Positions 49,656 through 56,648 of a DNA stretch of 56,648 nucleotides are shown piece by piece (positions within the stretch are counted from its first letter, which is position 1; the number at the start of each line of letters is the position of its first letter). The position numbers and the translations under genes were made by a program. The notes beneath the pieces are model-generated. The model saw only the letters and a program-made list of their open reading frames with translations, was not told where the DNA came from and ran no database searches. The stretch is from Betaproteobacteria bacterium (lineage in GTDB: Bacteria > Pseudomonadota > Gammaproteobacteria > Burkholderiales > Sulfuricellaceae), in NCBI GenBank assembly GCA_021373185.1, contig JAJFTF010000054.1, forward strand, positions 1-56,648. The letters run 5' to 3'.

Positions 49656-51119
49656 ATGAAATACCACGACCTGCGCGACTTCATCGCGCAATTGGAAAAA
49701 CAGGGCGAGCTCAAGCGCGTCACCGCCGAAGTCGACCCCCATCTGGAAATGACCGAAATCTGCGACCGCGTGTTGCGCGCGGGCGGGCCGGCGATCCTGT
49801 TCGAGAACCCCAAGGGGCACGCCATGCCGGTGCTGGCCAACCTGTTCGGCACGCCCCGGCGCGTCGCCATGGGTATGGGCGAAGACTCCGTCGCAGCCCT
49901 GCGCGAGGTGGGCAAGCTGCTGGCTTTCCTCAAGGAACCGGAACCGCCCAAGGGGCTGAAGGATGCCTGGGACAAACTGCCGCTGTTCAAGCAAGTGCTC
50001 AACATGGCGCCGAAAGAGCTGTCCAGCGCACCCTGCCAGGAAATCGTATGGGAGGGCAAGGATGTCGATCTGGCCAGACTGCCGATCCAGACCTGCTGGC
50101 CGGAGGACGTGGCGCCGCTGATTACCTGGGGGCTGGTGATCACGCGCGGCCCCCACAAAACGCGCCAGAACCTCGGCATCTACCGCCAGCAGGTGCTCGC
50201 CCCGAACAAGGTGATCATGCGCTGGCTGGCCCATCGCGGCGGCGCGCTGGATTTCCGCGATTTTCAGCAGACCAATCCGGGCCAGCCGTTCCCCGTCGCC
50301 GTCGCCTTGGGCGCCGACCCGGCCACCATTCTGGGCGCAGTAACGCCGGTGCCGGACTCGCTGAGCGAATACCAGTTCGCCGGCCTGCTACGCGGCTCGA
50401 AGACCGAGGTGGTCAAAGCTCTGGGCAGCGATTTGCAAGTTCCGGCCAGCGCCGAAATCGTGCTGGAAGGCGTGATTCATCCCGGCGAAACCGCGCTGGA
50501 AGGCCCCTATGGCGACCACACCGGCTACTACAACGAACAGGCCGAGTTCCCGGTCTTCACCATCGAGCGCATCACCATGCGCAAGAATCCGATCTACCAC
50601 AGCACCTATACCGGCAAGCCGCCGGACGAGCCGGCGGTTCTCGGCGTGGCGCTCAACGAAGTGTTCGTGCCGCTGCTGCAGAAGCAATTTCCCGAAATCA
50701 CCGATTTCTACCTGCCGCCGGAAGGCTGCTCCTACCGCCTCGCTGTGGTCAGCATCAAGAAACAATACGCCGGCCACGCCAAGCGCGTGATGTTCGGCGT
50801 GTGGTCGTTCCTGCGCCAGTTCATGTACACCAAGTTCATCATCGTCACCGACGACGACATCAACATTCGCGACTGGCAGGAAGTGATCTGGGCCATGACC
50901 ACGCGCATGGACCCGGCGCGCGACACGCTGCTGGTGGAGAGCACGCCGATCGATTACCTCGACTTCGCCAGCCCGATCAGCGGGCTGGGATCGAAAATGG
51001 GCATGGACGCCACCAACAAGTGGCCGGGCGAAACCACCCGCGAGTGGGGCCGGCCCATCGTGATGGACGAAGCGGTGAAAAAACGTGTGGACGCCCTGTG
51101 GCAAGAGCTGGGCTTGTGA
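49656..51119 (+). CDS. ubiD: UbiD, 4-hydroxy-3-polyprenylbenzoate decarboxylase
   Basis: UbiD decarboxylates the prenylated benzoate in ubiquinone synthesis, using prenylated FMN made by UbiX (not in the window). The 487-aa protein shows [43 protein letters not shown], the flavin and metal region [10 protein letters not shown] and [28 protein letters not shown] and the C-terminal [18 protein letters not shown] 49656 is the family start; the open frame begins a little earlier. It is separated from ubiCA by about 1.2 kb. Confidence 0.95.
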   Translation: MKYHDLRDFIAQLEKQGELKRVTAEVDPHLEMTEICDRVLRAGGPAILFENPKGHAMPVLANLFGTPRRVAMGMGEDSVAALREVGKLLAFLKEPEPPKGLKDAWDKLPLFKQVLNMAPKELSSAPCQEIVWEGKDVDLARLPIQTCWPEDVAPLITWGLVITRGPHKTRQNLGIYRQQVLAPNKVIMRWLAHRGGALDFRDFQQTNPGQPFPVAVALGADPATILGAVTPVPDSLSEYQFAGLLRGSKTEVVKALGSDLQVPASAEIVLEGVIHPGETALEGPYGDHTGYYNEQAEFPVFTIERITMRKNPIYHSTYTGKPPDEPAVLGVALNEVFVPLLQKQFPEITDFYLPPEGCSYRLAVVSIKKQYAGHAKRVMFGVWSFLRQFMYTKFIIVTDDDINIRDWQEVIWAMTTRMDPARDTLLVESTPIDYLDFASPISGLGSKMGMDATNKWPGETTREWGRPIVMDEAVKKRVDALWQELGL

Positions 51120-51135
51120 ATATAAAGACCTTCGT

Positions 51136-51314
51136 CCACGGATTAACACGGATGTACACTGATCAAGAACCTTCCATGAACCCGGATTGTCCATTAGCCA
51201 ATAGCCCCCTGTGGGTACGGCTTCAGGCTAAAGCCTGACCCACAATGGCCGCGAATTTTGTCAATTCATGGCTAATGGACAATCTGGGATGAATTTATCC
51301 GTGTTAATCCGTGG
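51136..51314. repeat. Composite nested foldback element between ubiD and the PRTase gene
   Basis: Three inverted repeats are nested: the CCACGGATTAACACGGATG arm (51136-51154) with TTAATCCGTGG (right end 51314); GATTGTCCATTAGCCA (51185-51200) with its exact complement at 51269-51284; and TCAGGCT/AGCCTGA (51223-51238) inside GTGGGT (51211-51216) and ACCCAC (51238-51243). It looks like repeats inserted into repeats. Confidence 0.88.
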
Positions 51315-51331
51315 TGAGCTTTTCAAAAAAT

Positions 51332-51895
51332 ATGGATAACCCGCAAGGCCTACGCACCTGCCTTTATGACCGCGCCGATCTTGACGCCGTCCTTGACGAC
51401 ATGGCGCGCCAGACAGCCGGCCTGCTCACCGGACGAAAAGAGGTGGTCATCGTCGGCCTGCTGCGCCGTGGCGCGCCGCTGGCGGAAATGCTGCGCGACC
51501 GGCTGATGCGCCATTACGGCTTCGCCGATCTGCCCCTGCATAAGCTCCACATCAAGCGCTACGCCGACGATCTCACCGTGCTGCACCCGGAAACGGAACT
51601 GACCGAAAGCACCGAGCAAGCGGCGCTGGATCTGACCGGGGCGACCGTGCTGGTGGTGGACGACGTGCTCTATCGCGGCCACTCCCTGTTGCGGGCAGTG
51701 GAATACCTGGCGGGGAAAAATCCGGCGGAGATTCGCACCGTGGTGCTGGTGGATCGCGGCGTCACGTTGCTGCCAATCCGCGCCAACATCATCGGCATGC
51801 GCATGGATGTCGCGCCGATGGATATCATCGAATGCAATATCCCGCCTTATGAGGTAGAGTTCAGGATCGACCTGCTTCAGCCGGACAACTCTTGA
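51332..51895 (+). CDS. pyrR: PyrR-type phosphoribosyltransferase
   Basis: A 187-aa type I phosphoribosyltransferase. The PRPP-binding loop is VLVVDDVLYRGHS and the upstream loop is VGLLRRGAPLAEML. In the PyrR family the protein is a uracil phosphoribosyltransferase and, in some bacteria, an RNA-binding attenuator of pyrimidine genes; HIKRYADDLTV and DRGVTLLPIRANIIGM follow that pattern. I chose ATG 51332; a GTG at 51311 is in frame but lies in a repeat. No pyrimidine genes lie within the window, so RNA control cannot be judged. Confidence 0.85.
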   Translation: MDNPQGLRTCLYDRADLDAVLDDMARQTAGLLTGRKEVVIVGLLRRGAPLAEMLRDRLMRHYGFADLPLHKLHIKRYADDLTVLHPETELTESTEQAALDLTGATVLVVDDVLYRGHSLLRAVEYLAGKNPAEIRTVVLVDRGVTLLPIRANIIGMRMDVAPMDIIECNIPPYEVEFRIDLLQPDNS

Positions 51896-51959
51896 AAAGA
51901 CTTTACAGCGTAGCCAAACATCATTACATTCGAGCTAAATAATTCAATAAGGGAACGGC

Positions 51960-52406
51960 ATGAAATTTGATTCCACTCGATTCGGAACACAGGAAATCGA
52001 TCCGAAAAGCATCCTGACCTTCCCTGTGGGAATAGCGGGATTCGAAAACTCCACCCGCTTCAAGCTGTTCCACGAAGATCAGGAAAATCCGGTCATCCAC
52101 TGGCTGCAATCCATCGACGAGCCGGATGTGGCATTCGCATTGGTCGATCCCGCCAAATTTGGCCTGAACTACGAATTTGCCCTAACCGATGAAGAAGAAA
52201 AATTGCTGCAGGTGAACAATACAGCGGATATCGCGGTTCTGCTCATCACCTACAAGCCACAACCGGACATGGCTTCCAGCGCCAACATCAACGCCAACAT
52301 CAACGGCCCGATTGTTCTCAATATGGTCGCTAATCGCGGCATGCAGAAAATACTGGTCGGGCTGAAAGCCGACATTACCCTGAAGCCCGAAAGCGCCACG
52401 GCTTAA
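51960..52406 (+). CDS. fliW: FliW, flagellar assembly factor
   Basis: FliW binds flagellin and antagonises the RNA-binding regulator CsrA, so linking flagellin translation to export. The 148-aa protein has MKFDSTRFGTQEIDPKSILTFPVGIAGFE, the FxLVDP-like FALVDPAKFGLNYE segment and the INGPIVLNMVANRGMQKIL core of the family. A ribosome site AAGGGAA precedes the ATG. Its stop overlaps that of dacB (convergent, 4 bases shared). Together with the flgP-flgT operon it marks the cell as flagellated. Confidence 0.92.
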   Translation: MKFDSTRFGTQEIDPKSILTFPVGIAGFENSTRFKLFHEDQENPVIHWLQSIDEPDVAFALVDPAKFGLNYEFALTDEEEKLLQVNNTADIAVLLITYKPQPDMASSANINANINGPIVLNMVANRGMQKILVGLKADITLKPESATA

Positions 52407-53860
52407 TTCCGGTCGTAGACCCATTCAAGCAGCGCATCCTGGGCAGCCTGGCCTGCGGATGCGCTTGGGTGGTTGATGATGCACACCACCACCATGCTTC
52501 GCCCCTTACGGTCGTGAACATAACCCGCTATCGCTTTCACTCCTTGCAACGAACCGGTCTTCATATGGGCATGTCCAGCCACGCCATGATTGCGTAGCCG
52601 TTTTTTCATGGTGCCGTCCACCGCCGCAATCGGCAGGGAAGACACATACTCCGCCATCAGCGGGCCGCGCCAGGCGGCCAGCAGCAGTGCGCCCATATGC
52701 GCCGGGGCAATCCGCTCGATGCGCGACAGGCCGGAGCCGTTCTCGATTTCCATCTCGGGGAAATGCAGGCTGCGTTCTCCCAGCCATTGATCGATCACCT
52801 GCGCCGCAGATCGCACCGACCCTTCATTGCCGATCTCGCGGCCAACGGTCAAAAGCAGTTGCCGCGCCATCACATTATTGCTGAACTTGTTGATGTCGCG
52901 CACCACCTCGGCCAGCGCCCTAGATTCGTGGTACGCCAGCAGCCTCGCGTCTGATGCCGCACTGCCCTTGCGCACACTGCCGCTGATCGTGCCGCCCAGC
53001 TCCTGCCACAACTGCCGGAACAGCGCATCGACATGGCGGGTATTGTCGAACACGCCAAGATAGAGCGATTTTTCGCCGCAAGCGCGAGGATAAGCGCCGC
53101 TGACCAGCACCGAAACCGCTCCCCCGCCATTCCGACCGATCTCGGTAGTCACGCCCTCGCTCCAGTCGCCGCACGGCCCGTCCTGCATCTGCAATTGGCT
53201 GACGACATGCACCATGGCAGGCGCGACATCCGCGATGACGCGCACGCTGCCGCCCGCCGGTTCCGGCACGAAACGAAAACGGATGGTCTTGAAATTCACC
53301 AGCAACGCATCGGGCAGCACGTTGTAGGGGCGGCTGGGTTCATTGTCGAAAGCCCCCGGATCGCCAGTCGCGGTTTGAAAGTAACTGTCGTCCAGCACCA
53401 GATCGCCGTGGATTTGCCGAATGCCCAGCCGGCGCACATCGCGCAGCAAACGCCAGAAGCTCTCCAGCGTCAGCGCCGGATCGCCATAGCCCTTGATGAC
53501 CAGATCACCGGTCAGGGTATCGCCGGACTCCGTGCCGCTAGTCAGCGCCTCGGTTTTCCAGGTGTAGGCCGGGCCGAGCAGATCCAGCCCGGCATAAGTG
53601 GTCACCAGCTTCATGGTCGAAGCCGGACTCATCGGCTGCTCTGCTTGATGGGCGATCAACGGCTTTCTGGCGGCAACGTCCTGAACGAACACGCCGACGC
53701 TGCTTGCGGGAATGCCGGCTTCGCGCAACGCCTTGGCGACGGTTGCAGGCAGCGGCGCGGCTTGGGTGGCGGAAATGAGAAAAAAACCAAGGGCTATTTT
53801 CAGCCACGGATAAACACGGATAAACACCGATAAAAAGCCCACAAGGTTTAACGTTCTCAT
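52403..53860 (-). CDS. dacB: D-alanyl-D-alanine carboxypeptidase/endopeptidase (PBP4 type)
   Basis: DacB trims peptidoglycan peptides in the periplasm. The 485-aa protein has the three active-site motifs: SxxK at Ser81-Lys84 (SPASTMK), SxN in NKFSNNVMA and KTG in HMKTGSLQGV. A long insert (about 130-290) between the first two is the class C mark. Oddly, residues 1-19 (MRTLNLVGFLSVFIRVYPW) are encoded by a dispersed repeat at 53804-53886; only the following hydrophobic run (LKIALGFFLISATQA) is ordinary, so part of the signal peptide is repeat-derived. The ATG overlaps the bioA stop (ATGA). Confidence 0.94.
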   Translation of the reverse strand: MRTLNLVGFLSVFIRVYPWLKIALGFFLISATQAAPLPATVAKALREAGIPASSVGVFVQDVAARKPLIAHQAEQPMSPASTMKLVTTYAGLDLLGPAYTWKTEALTSGTESGDTLTGDLVIKGYGDPALTLESFWRLLRDVRRLGIRQIHGDLVLDDSYFQTATGDPGAFDNEPSRPYNVLPDALLVNFKTIRFRFVPEPAGGSVRVIADVAPAMVHVVSQLQMQDGPCGDWSEGVTTEIGRNGGGAVSVLVSGAYPRACGEKSLYLGVFDNTRHVDALFRQLWQELGGTISGSVRKGSAASDARLLAYHESRALAEVVRDINKFSNNVMARQLLLTVGREIGNEGSVRSAAQVIDQWLGERSLHFPEMEIENGSGLSRIERIAPAHMGALLLAAWRGPLMAEYVSSLPIAAVDGTMKKRLRNHGVAGHAHMKTGSLQGVKAIAGYVHDRKGRSMVVVCIINHPSASAGQAAQDALLEWVYDRN

Positions 53861-53886
53861 CCGTGTAAATCCGTGTTCATCCGTGG
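53804..53886. repeat. CCACGGAT-family repeat used as coding DNA by bioA and dacB
   Basis: CCACGGATAAACACGGAT-like left arm from 53804, right arm with CATCCGTGTAAATCCGTGTTCATCCGTGG ending 53886 (read as shorter words). The left part encodes the first 19 residues of dacB, the right part the last ten or so of bioA, and the ATGA overlap lies between. Confidence 0.88.
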
Positions 53887-55194
53887 AGAAAGCTTTTCAA
53901 GAATTTCCAGCGTGCCAGAAACCAGCATCCGCATTTCTTCTTCTTCGATCACATAAGGCGGCATGAAATACACCGTGTTGCCCATCGGGCGCAGCAGCAA
54001 ACCGCGCTTCAGCCCCTCCTCGAAACAGCGGCGGGCAAAGCCGGGGGCCGCATTGGCCGCCTCGAACGCCCAGATCATGCCGGCATTGCGAAAGTTTTTT
54101 ACCTGCGGATGCGCTTGCAGCGGCGCGGCAATCCGGTTGAACAATGCCGACTTGGCCTGATTGGCCACGATCACATCGTCCTGTTCGAAAATATCCAGCA
54201 CCGCCAGCGCCGCACGGCAAGCCAGCGCGTTGCCGGTATAGGAATGGGAATGGAGAAATCCGCGCGTCGTGTCGTCATGATAAAACGCCTGGTAAACGAC
54301 ATTGGTGGTCAGCACCACCGACAACGGCAGATAGCCGCCGGTGATGCCCTTCGACAGGCACAGGAAATCGGGCTTGATGCCGGCCTGCTGATGAGCGAAG
54401 AAAGTCCCGGTACGGCCAAACCCCACGGCGATCTCGTCGGCGATCAGGTGGACGTCGAATTCGTCGCAGATGGCCCGTGCCTGGCGCAGATATTCGGCAT
54501 CGTACATGCCCATGCCGGCGGCCCCCTGCACCAGCGGCTCGACGATCAGCGCGGCGGTTTTCGCATGATGTTGTTGCAGATGGGCGCGCAGAGCCACGGC
54601 GCAGCGCACGGCAAAGTCCCGCGCCGACTCTCCCGGCTCGGCGTAACGCCAGTCGGGTGTCGGCACCTGTGCGCTTTCGCGCAGCAGCGGCGCATAAGTG
54701 TCCTTGAACAGCGCCACGTCGGTGACCGACAGCGCGCCGACGGTTTCGCCGTGATAACCGTTTTGCAGGCTGACGAAACGGGTCTTTTGCGGGCGGCCTG
54801 AATTGCGCCAGTAGTGGAAACTCATCTTCAGCGCGATTTCGGTGGCGGAAGCGCCATCCGAACCATAGAAGCAATGCCCCAGGCCGCTGAGGCGGGACAG
54901 TCGCTCCGACAACTCCACCACCGGCTGGTGGGTGAATCCGGCCAGCATCACATGCTCCAGCTTGTCGAGCTGGTCCTTCAGCGCCGCGTTGATGCGCGGG
55001 TTGCAATGGCCGAACAGGTTGACCCACCACGAACTCACCGCATCGAGGTAGCGCTTGCCGTCGAAATCGGTCAGCCACACGCCCTCGCCGCGCGCCATCG
55101 GCACCAGCGGCAGGGTTTCGTGCTGCTTCATCTGGGTGCAGGGATGCCAGACGGCAGAACGGCTGCGGGATAAAAGTTCCTGATTAGTGCTCAT
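53857..55194 (-). CDS. bioA: Adenosylmethionine-8-amino-7-oxononanoate aminotransferase
   Basis: BioA makes 7,8-diaminopelargonic acid in biotin synthesis, using SAM as amino donor. The 445-aa PLP enzyme has VWHPCTQMKQHETLP, SSWWVNLFGHCNPRIN, FYGSDGASATEIALKM, GYHGETVGALSV, LIADEIAVGFGRTG and the PLP lysine in CLSKGITGGYLPLS, with FLHSHSYTGNALACRAAL after it. The frame opens at 55248, but ATG 55192-55194 gives the family start. The last residues (SPRMNTDLHG) derive from a repeat. It overlaps the start of dacB and the end of the SUMF1-fold gene. No other bio genes are in view. Confidence 0.95.
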   Translation of the reverse strand: MSTNQELLSRSRSAVWHPCTQMKQHETLPLVPMARGEGVWLTDFDGKRYLDAVSSWWVNLFGHCNPRINAALKDQLDKLEHVMLAGFTHQPVVELSERLSRLSGLGHCFYGSDGASATEIALKMSFHYWRNSGRPQKTRFVSLQNGYHGETVGALSVTDVALFKDTYAPLLRESAQVPTPDWRYAEPGESARDFAVRCAVALRAHLQQHHAKTAALIVEPLVQGAAGMGMYDAEYLRQARAICDEFDVHLIADEIAVGFGRTGTFFAHQQAGIKPDFLCLSKGITGGYLPLSVVLTTNVVYQAFYHDDTTRGFLHSHSYTGNALACRAALAVLDIFEQDDVIVANQAKSALFNRIAAPLQAHPQVKNFRNAGMIWAFEAANAAPGFARRCFEEGLKRGLLLRPMGNTVYFMPPYVIEEEEMRMLVSGTLEILEKLSPRMNTDLHG

Positions 55195-56245
55195 GGCTAC
55201 TCTGGATTTGCCTGGTCGCAAAGTGCACGACGGTGTCGGAGTCTTCAACTTCGCGCACCAGCCTGATGCCGACCAGCGTGTAACGGGTATCCGGCATATT
55301 CAGGTTGCGATACGACGACCGGGCGTAAAACGGCCAGGTATGCCACGATCCGCCGCGGCGAACGCGCAACCGGCCCGAGGCGGGGCCTTGAGGATCGTCT
55401 GGCGGCGACTTGGCGTAATAGTCATCGTCGTACCAGTCGGAAACCCACTCCCACGCATTGCCGTGCATGTCGTAAAGGCCCAGTGCGTTCGGCGCAAAAC
55501 TGCCCACCGGCGCCGTGAACTCGAAACCCTCATGCCCGCTCAGCGCAAAGGCTTTCCACTGCGGCCAGTTTTTCGCCGTGTCGGCATCGAAAACCTTCGC
55601 CACCCGCAACAACGACCGGGGATCGTCACCGCTGTGGTAACGCGTCCGGGTGCCGGCGCGCGCCGCGTATTCCCATTCGGCTTCGGTTGGCAGGCGATAT
55701 TTTTTTCCTTCTTTCTCGCTGAGCCATTTTGCCAGCGCCACGGCATCGTTCCAAGTCACGTTCACCACCGGATGGTCGAGCCCCTGTTTAAAGCCGGGGT
55801 TGCGCCAGGAATACTTAACGTTCCGCCCTTCAAAGGCATCGCCGTGTGCCGATTTCTGCGGATCGTAATCCGGGCTGTAACCGTAGCCGCCGGTGCCGTC
55901 GGCCACCGATTCCGGCTGGTAGCCGGAGGCGTCGAGGAACTGCTTGAACTGACCGACCGTCACCTCGTACTGCTCCAGATAAAAGGGCCTGGTGATGCGC
56001 ACTTTATGCACCGGCGCTTCGTCGCCGAGTTCCAGGAAACGCTTGCGGTCGTATTGCGGGTAGGCCTTGGCGAACGATTCTGCGGACTCCTCGCTCCCCA
56101 TCATGAACTCGCCGGACGGCACCAGAACGAATTTCATGCCCAGCATATTCTCGACCGCTTGCGGCGAAGCGCCGCCGGAATCGACCGACCATGCCGGCAA
56201 CATCGCCAGTGAAGCAAGGAGGAAAATCGTCGCGCGTGTTTTCAT
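55184..56245 (-). CDS. SUMF1/FGE-fold secreted protein lacking the catalytic cysteines
   Basis: The 353-aa protein has a signal peptide (MKTRATIFLLASLAMLPAW) and an SUMF1 domain: FVLVPSGEFMMGSEE, PFYLEQYEVTVGQFKQFLDA, HPVVNVTWNDAVALAKWLSE, YRLPTEAEWEYAARAG, NALGLYDMHGNAWEWVSDWY and RVRRGGSW...YRNLNMPD...GIRLVRE. True formylglycine-generating enzymes bind copper through two cysteines near the end; the mature protein here contains none, so sulfatase activation is unlikely. Other members of the fold bind ligands or have other oxidase functions. ATG 56243-56245 gives the signal peptide. It overlaps bioA by 11 bases. Confidence 0.87.
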   Translation of the reverse strand: MKTRATIFLLASLAMLPAWSVDSGGASPQAVENMLGMKFVLVPSGEFMMGSEESAESFAKAYPQYDRKRFLELGDEAPVHKVRITRPFYLEQYEVTVGQFKQFLDASGYQPESVADGTGGYGYSPDYDPQKSAHGDAFEGRNVKYSWRNPGFKQGLDHPVVNVTWNDAVALAKWLSEKEGKKYRLPTEAEWEYAARAGTRTRYHSGDDPRSLLRVAKVFDADTAKNWPQWKAFALSGHEGFEFTAPVGSFAPNALGLYDMHGNAWEWVSDWYDDDYYAKSPPDDPQGPASGRLRVRRGGSWHTWPFYARSSYRNLNMPDTRYTLVGIRLVREVEDSDTVVHFATRQIQSSHEH

Positions 56246-56648
56246 ATTGGGCAAATGGCAGCAGGAAATTGGCAGGTCAATCGCATGAAACAAGTATCTT
56301 CGGCATTCGCGCCACGGTCAACTCCCGGCGAGTGCGATTCAAACTGATGTGGCGTAAAACAAACATGTAGGTTGGGTTGAGCGGTTTTTTGCGAAACCCA
56401 CCAGAAGTAGACGCCTCTAGGCGACAAACTCAAACTTCAAAAGCAGGTTTTGTTGTTTAGGCCTGTTGGGTTTCGCGATAAGGCTGCTCAACCCAACCTA
56501 CATGCTGCATTTCACATCAGTCTGACGCGCACCCCGCACCGTGCGGCAAACACCCTCATATGGTACTGTTATAACCGTTTATTCGCGAAAACGACCCGCG
56601 ACTGCATTCCTGCACCCGACGATTTTCCACAATAAAACATGAGAAACA
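56246..56648. other. Gene-poor window end
   Basis: No gene is supported in these 400 bases. They consist of a short leader of the SUMF1-fold gene, the foldback element at 56343-56521, and about 125 bases of sequence in which I see no recognisable signal. Confidence 0.6.
56343..56521. repeat. 179-bp MITE-like foldback element
   Basis: Terminal ACTGATGTG (56343-56351) pairs with CACATCAGT (56513-56521). ATGTAGGTTGGGTTGAGC (56365-56382) pairs exactly with its complement at 56486-56503, and GCGAAACCCA (56391-56400) with TGGGTTTCGC (56467-56476). Words such as GTAGGTTGGGTTGAGC are familiar from dispersed repeats in proteobacteria. The element carries no gene. Confidence 0.88.

Noticed and set aside
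48958..53886. CRISPR array made of the repeated CCACGGAT units
   Set aside because: The copies are kilobases apart, in inverted pairs, and without regular spacers or cas genes.

Overview
The window is a chromosomal segment of a motile, respiring proteobacterium, most likely a betaproteobacterium of the Nitrosomonadales/Gallionellales type. This is inferred from gene content and order (thrU-tyrU-glyT-thrT-tuf, sspB-sspA beside petABC, rph/rdgB/hemW, gmk-rpoZ-spoT, ridA-recG, ubiC-ubiA). No 16S gene is present, so the taxonomy is a guess. Most of the sequence is GC-rich, dense and operonic; a few patches (28.2-29.3 kb, 42.0-43.1 kb) are AT-richer and look acquired.

Layout. 0-0.75 kb: the start of tuf behind four tRNA genes on the minus strand, with a near-consensus promoter. 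0.9-4.9 kb: sspB/sspA and the cytochrome bc1 operon. 5-6.9 kb: a Nif3-family gene divergent from a DegS-like protease. 7.2-19.2 kb: one plus-strand run of nine genes: a group-2 sensory-type [NiFe]-hydrogenase pair, a hydrogenase maturation protease, a soluble hybrid histidine kinase, a lone receiver, a membrane Cache/HAMP hybrid kinase, a second lone receiver, a GAF/HD-GYP phosphodiesterase and a double-Cache kinase. I read this as an H2-responsive signalling system with c-di-GMP output. It contains a tandem duplication and an unrecognised C-terminal module. 19.3-25.7 kb: psiF, a small membrane protein, folE, a bacteriohemerythrin, an aldolase-dehydrogenase fusion beside mtnA (possible methylthio-sugar salvage), and rlmJ.

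25.7-33.2 kb: hemW, rdgB, rph, PP2C phosphatase, Ser/Thr kinase and yicC, interrupted by a toxin-antitoxin pair and a DUF2971 gene. 33.2-37.3 kb: a nucleotide-cyclase-fold protein, then a four-gene minus-strand operon encoding FlgT- and FlgP-like flagellar proteins behind a very good sigma-28 promoter. 37.4-40.5 kb: gmk-rpoZ-spoT. 40.7-43.1 kb: a cytosine methyltransferase fused to an HNH nuclease, plus a small partner, lying between spoT and ridA. 43.5-48.4 kb: ridA-recG, a PilZ protein, ubiC-ubiA. 48.5-56.2 kb: a c-type cytochrome, ubiD, a PyrR-like phosphoribosyltransferase, fliW, dacB, bioA and an SUMF1-fold protein.

Dispersed palindromic repeats are unusually informative here. Several families lie at gene junctions, and some have become coding: one is in frame inside hemW, one supplies the rdgB stop and hemW start, and one supplies the end of bioA and the signal-peptide region of dacB. 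Recurrent themes are signalling (c-di-GMP, Ser/Thr phosphorylation, possibly cyclic nucleotides) and motility (FliW, FlgP/FlgT). No CRISPR array, integrase, transposase or rRNA was seen.
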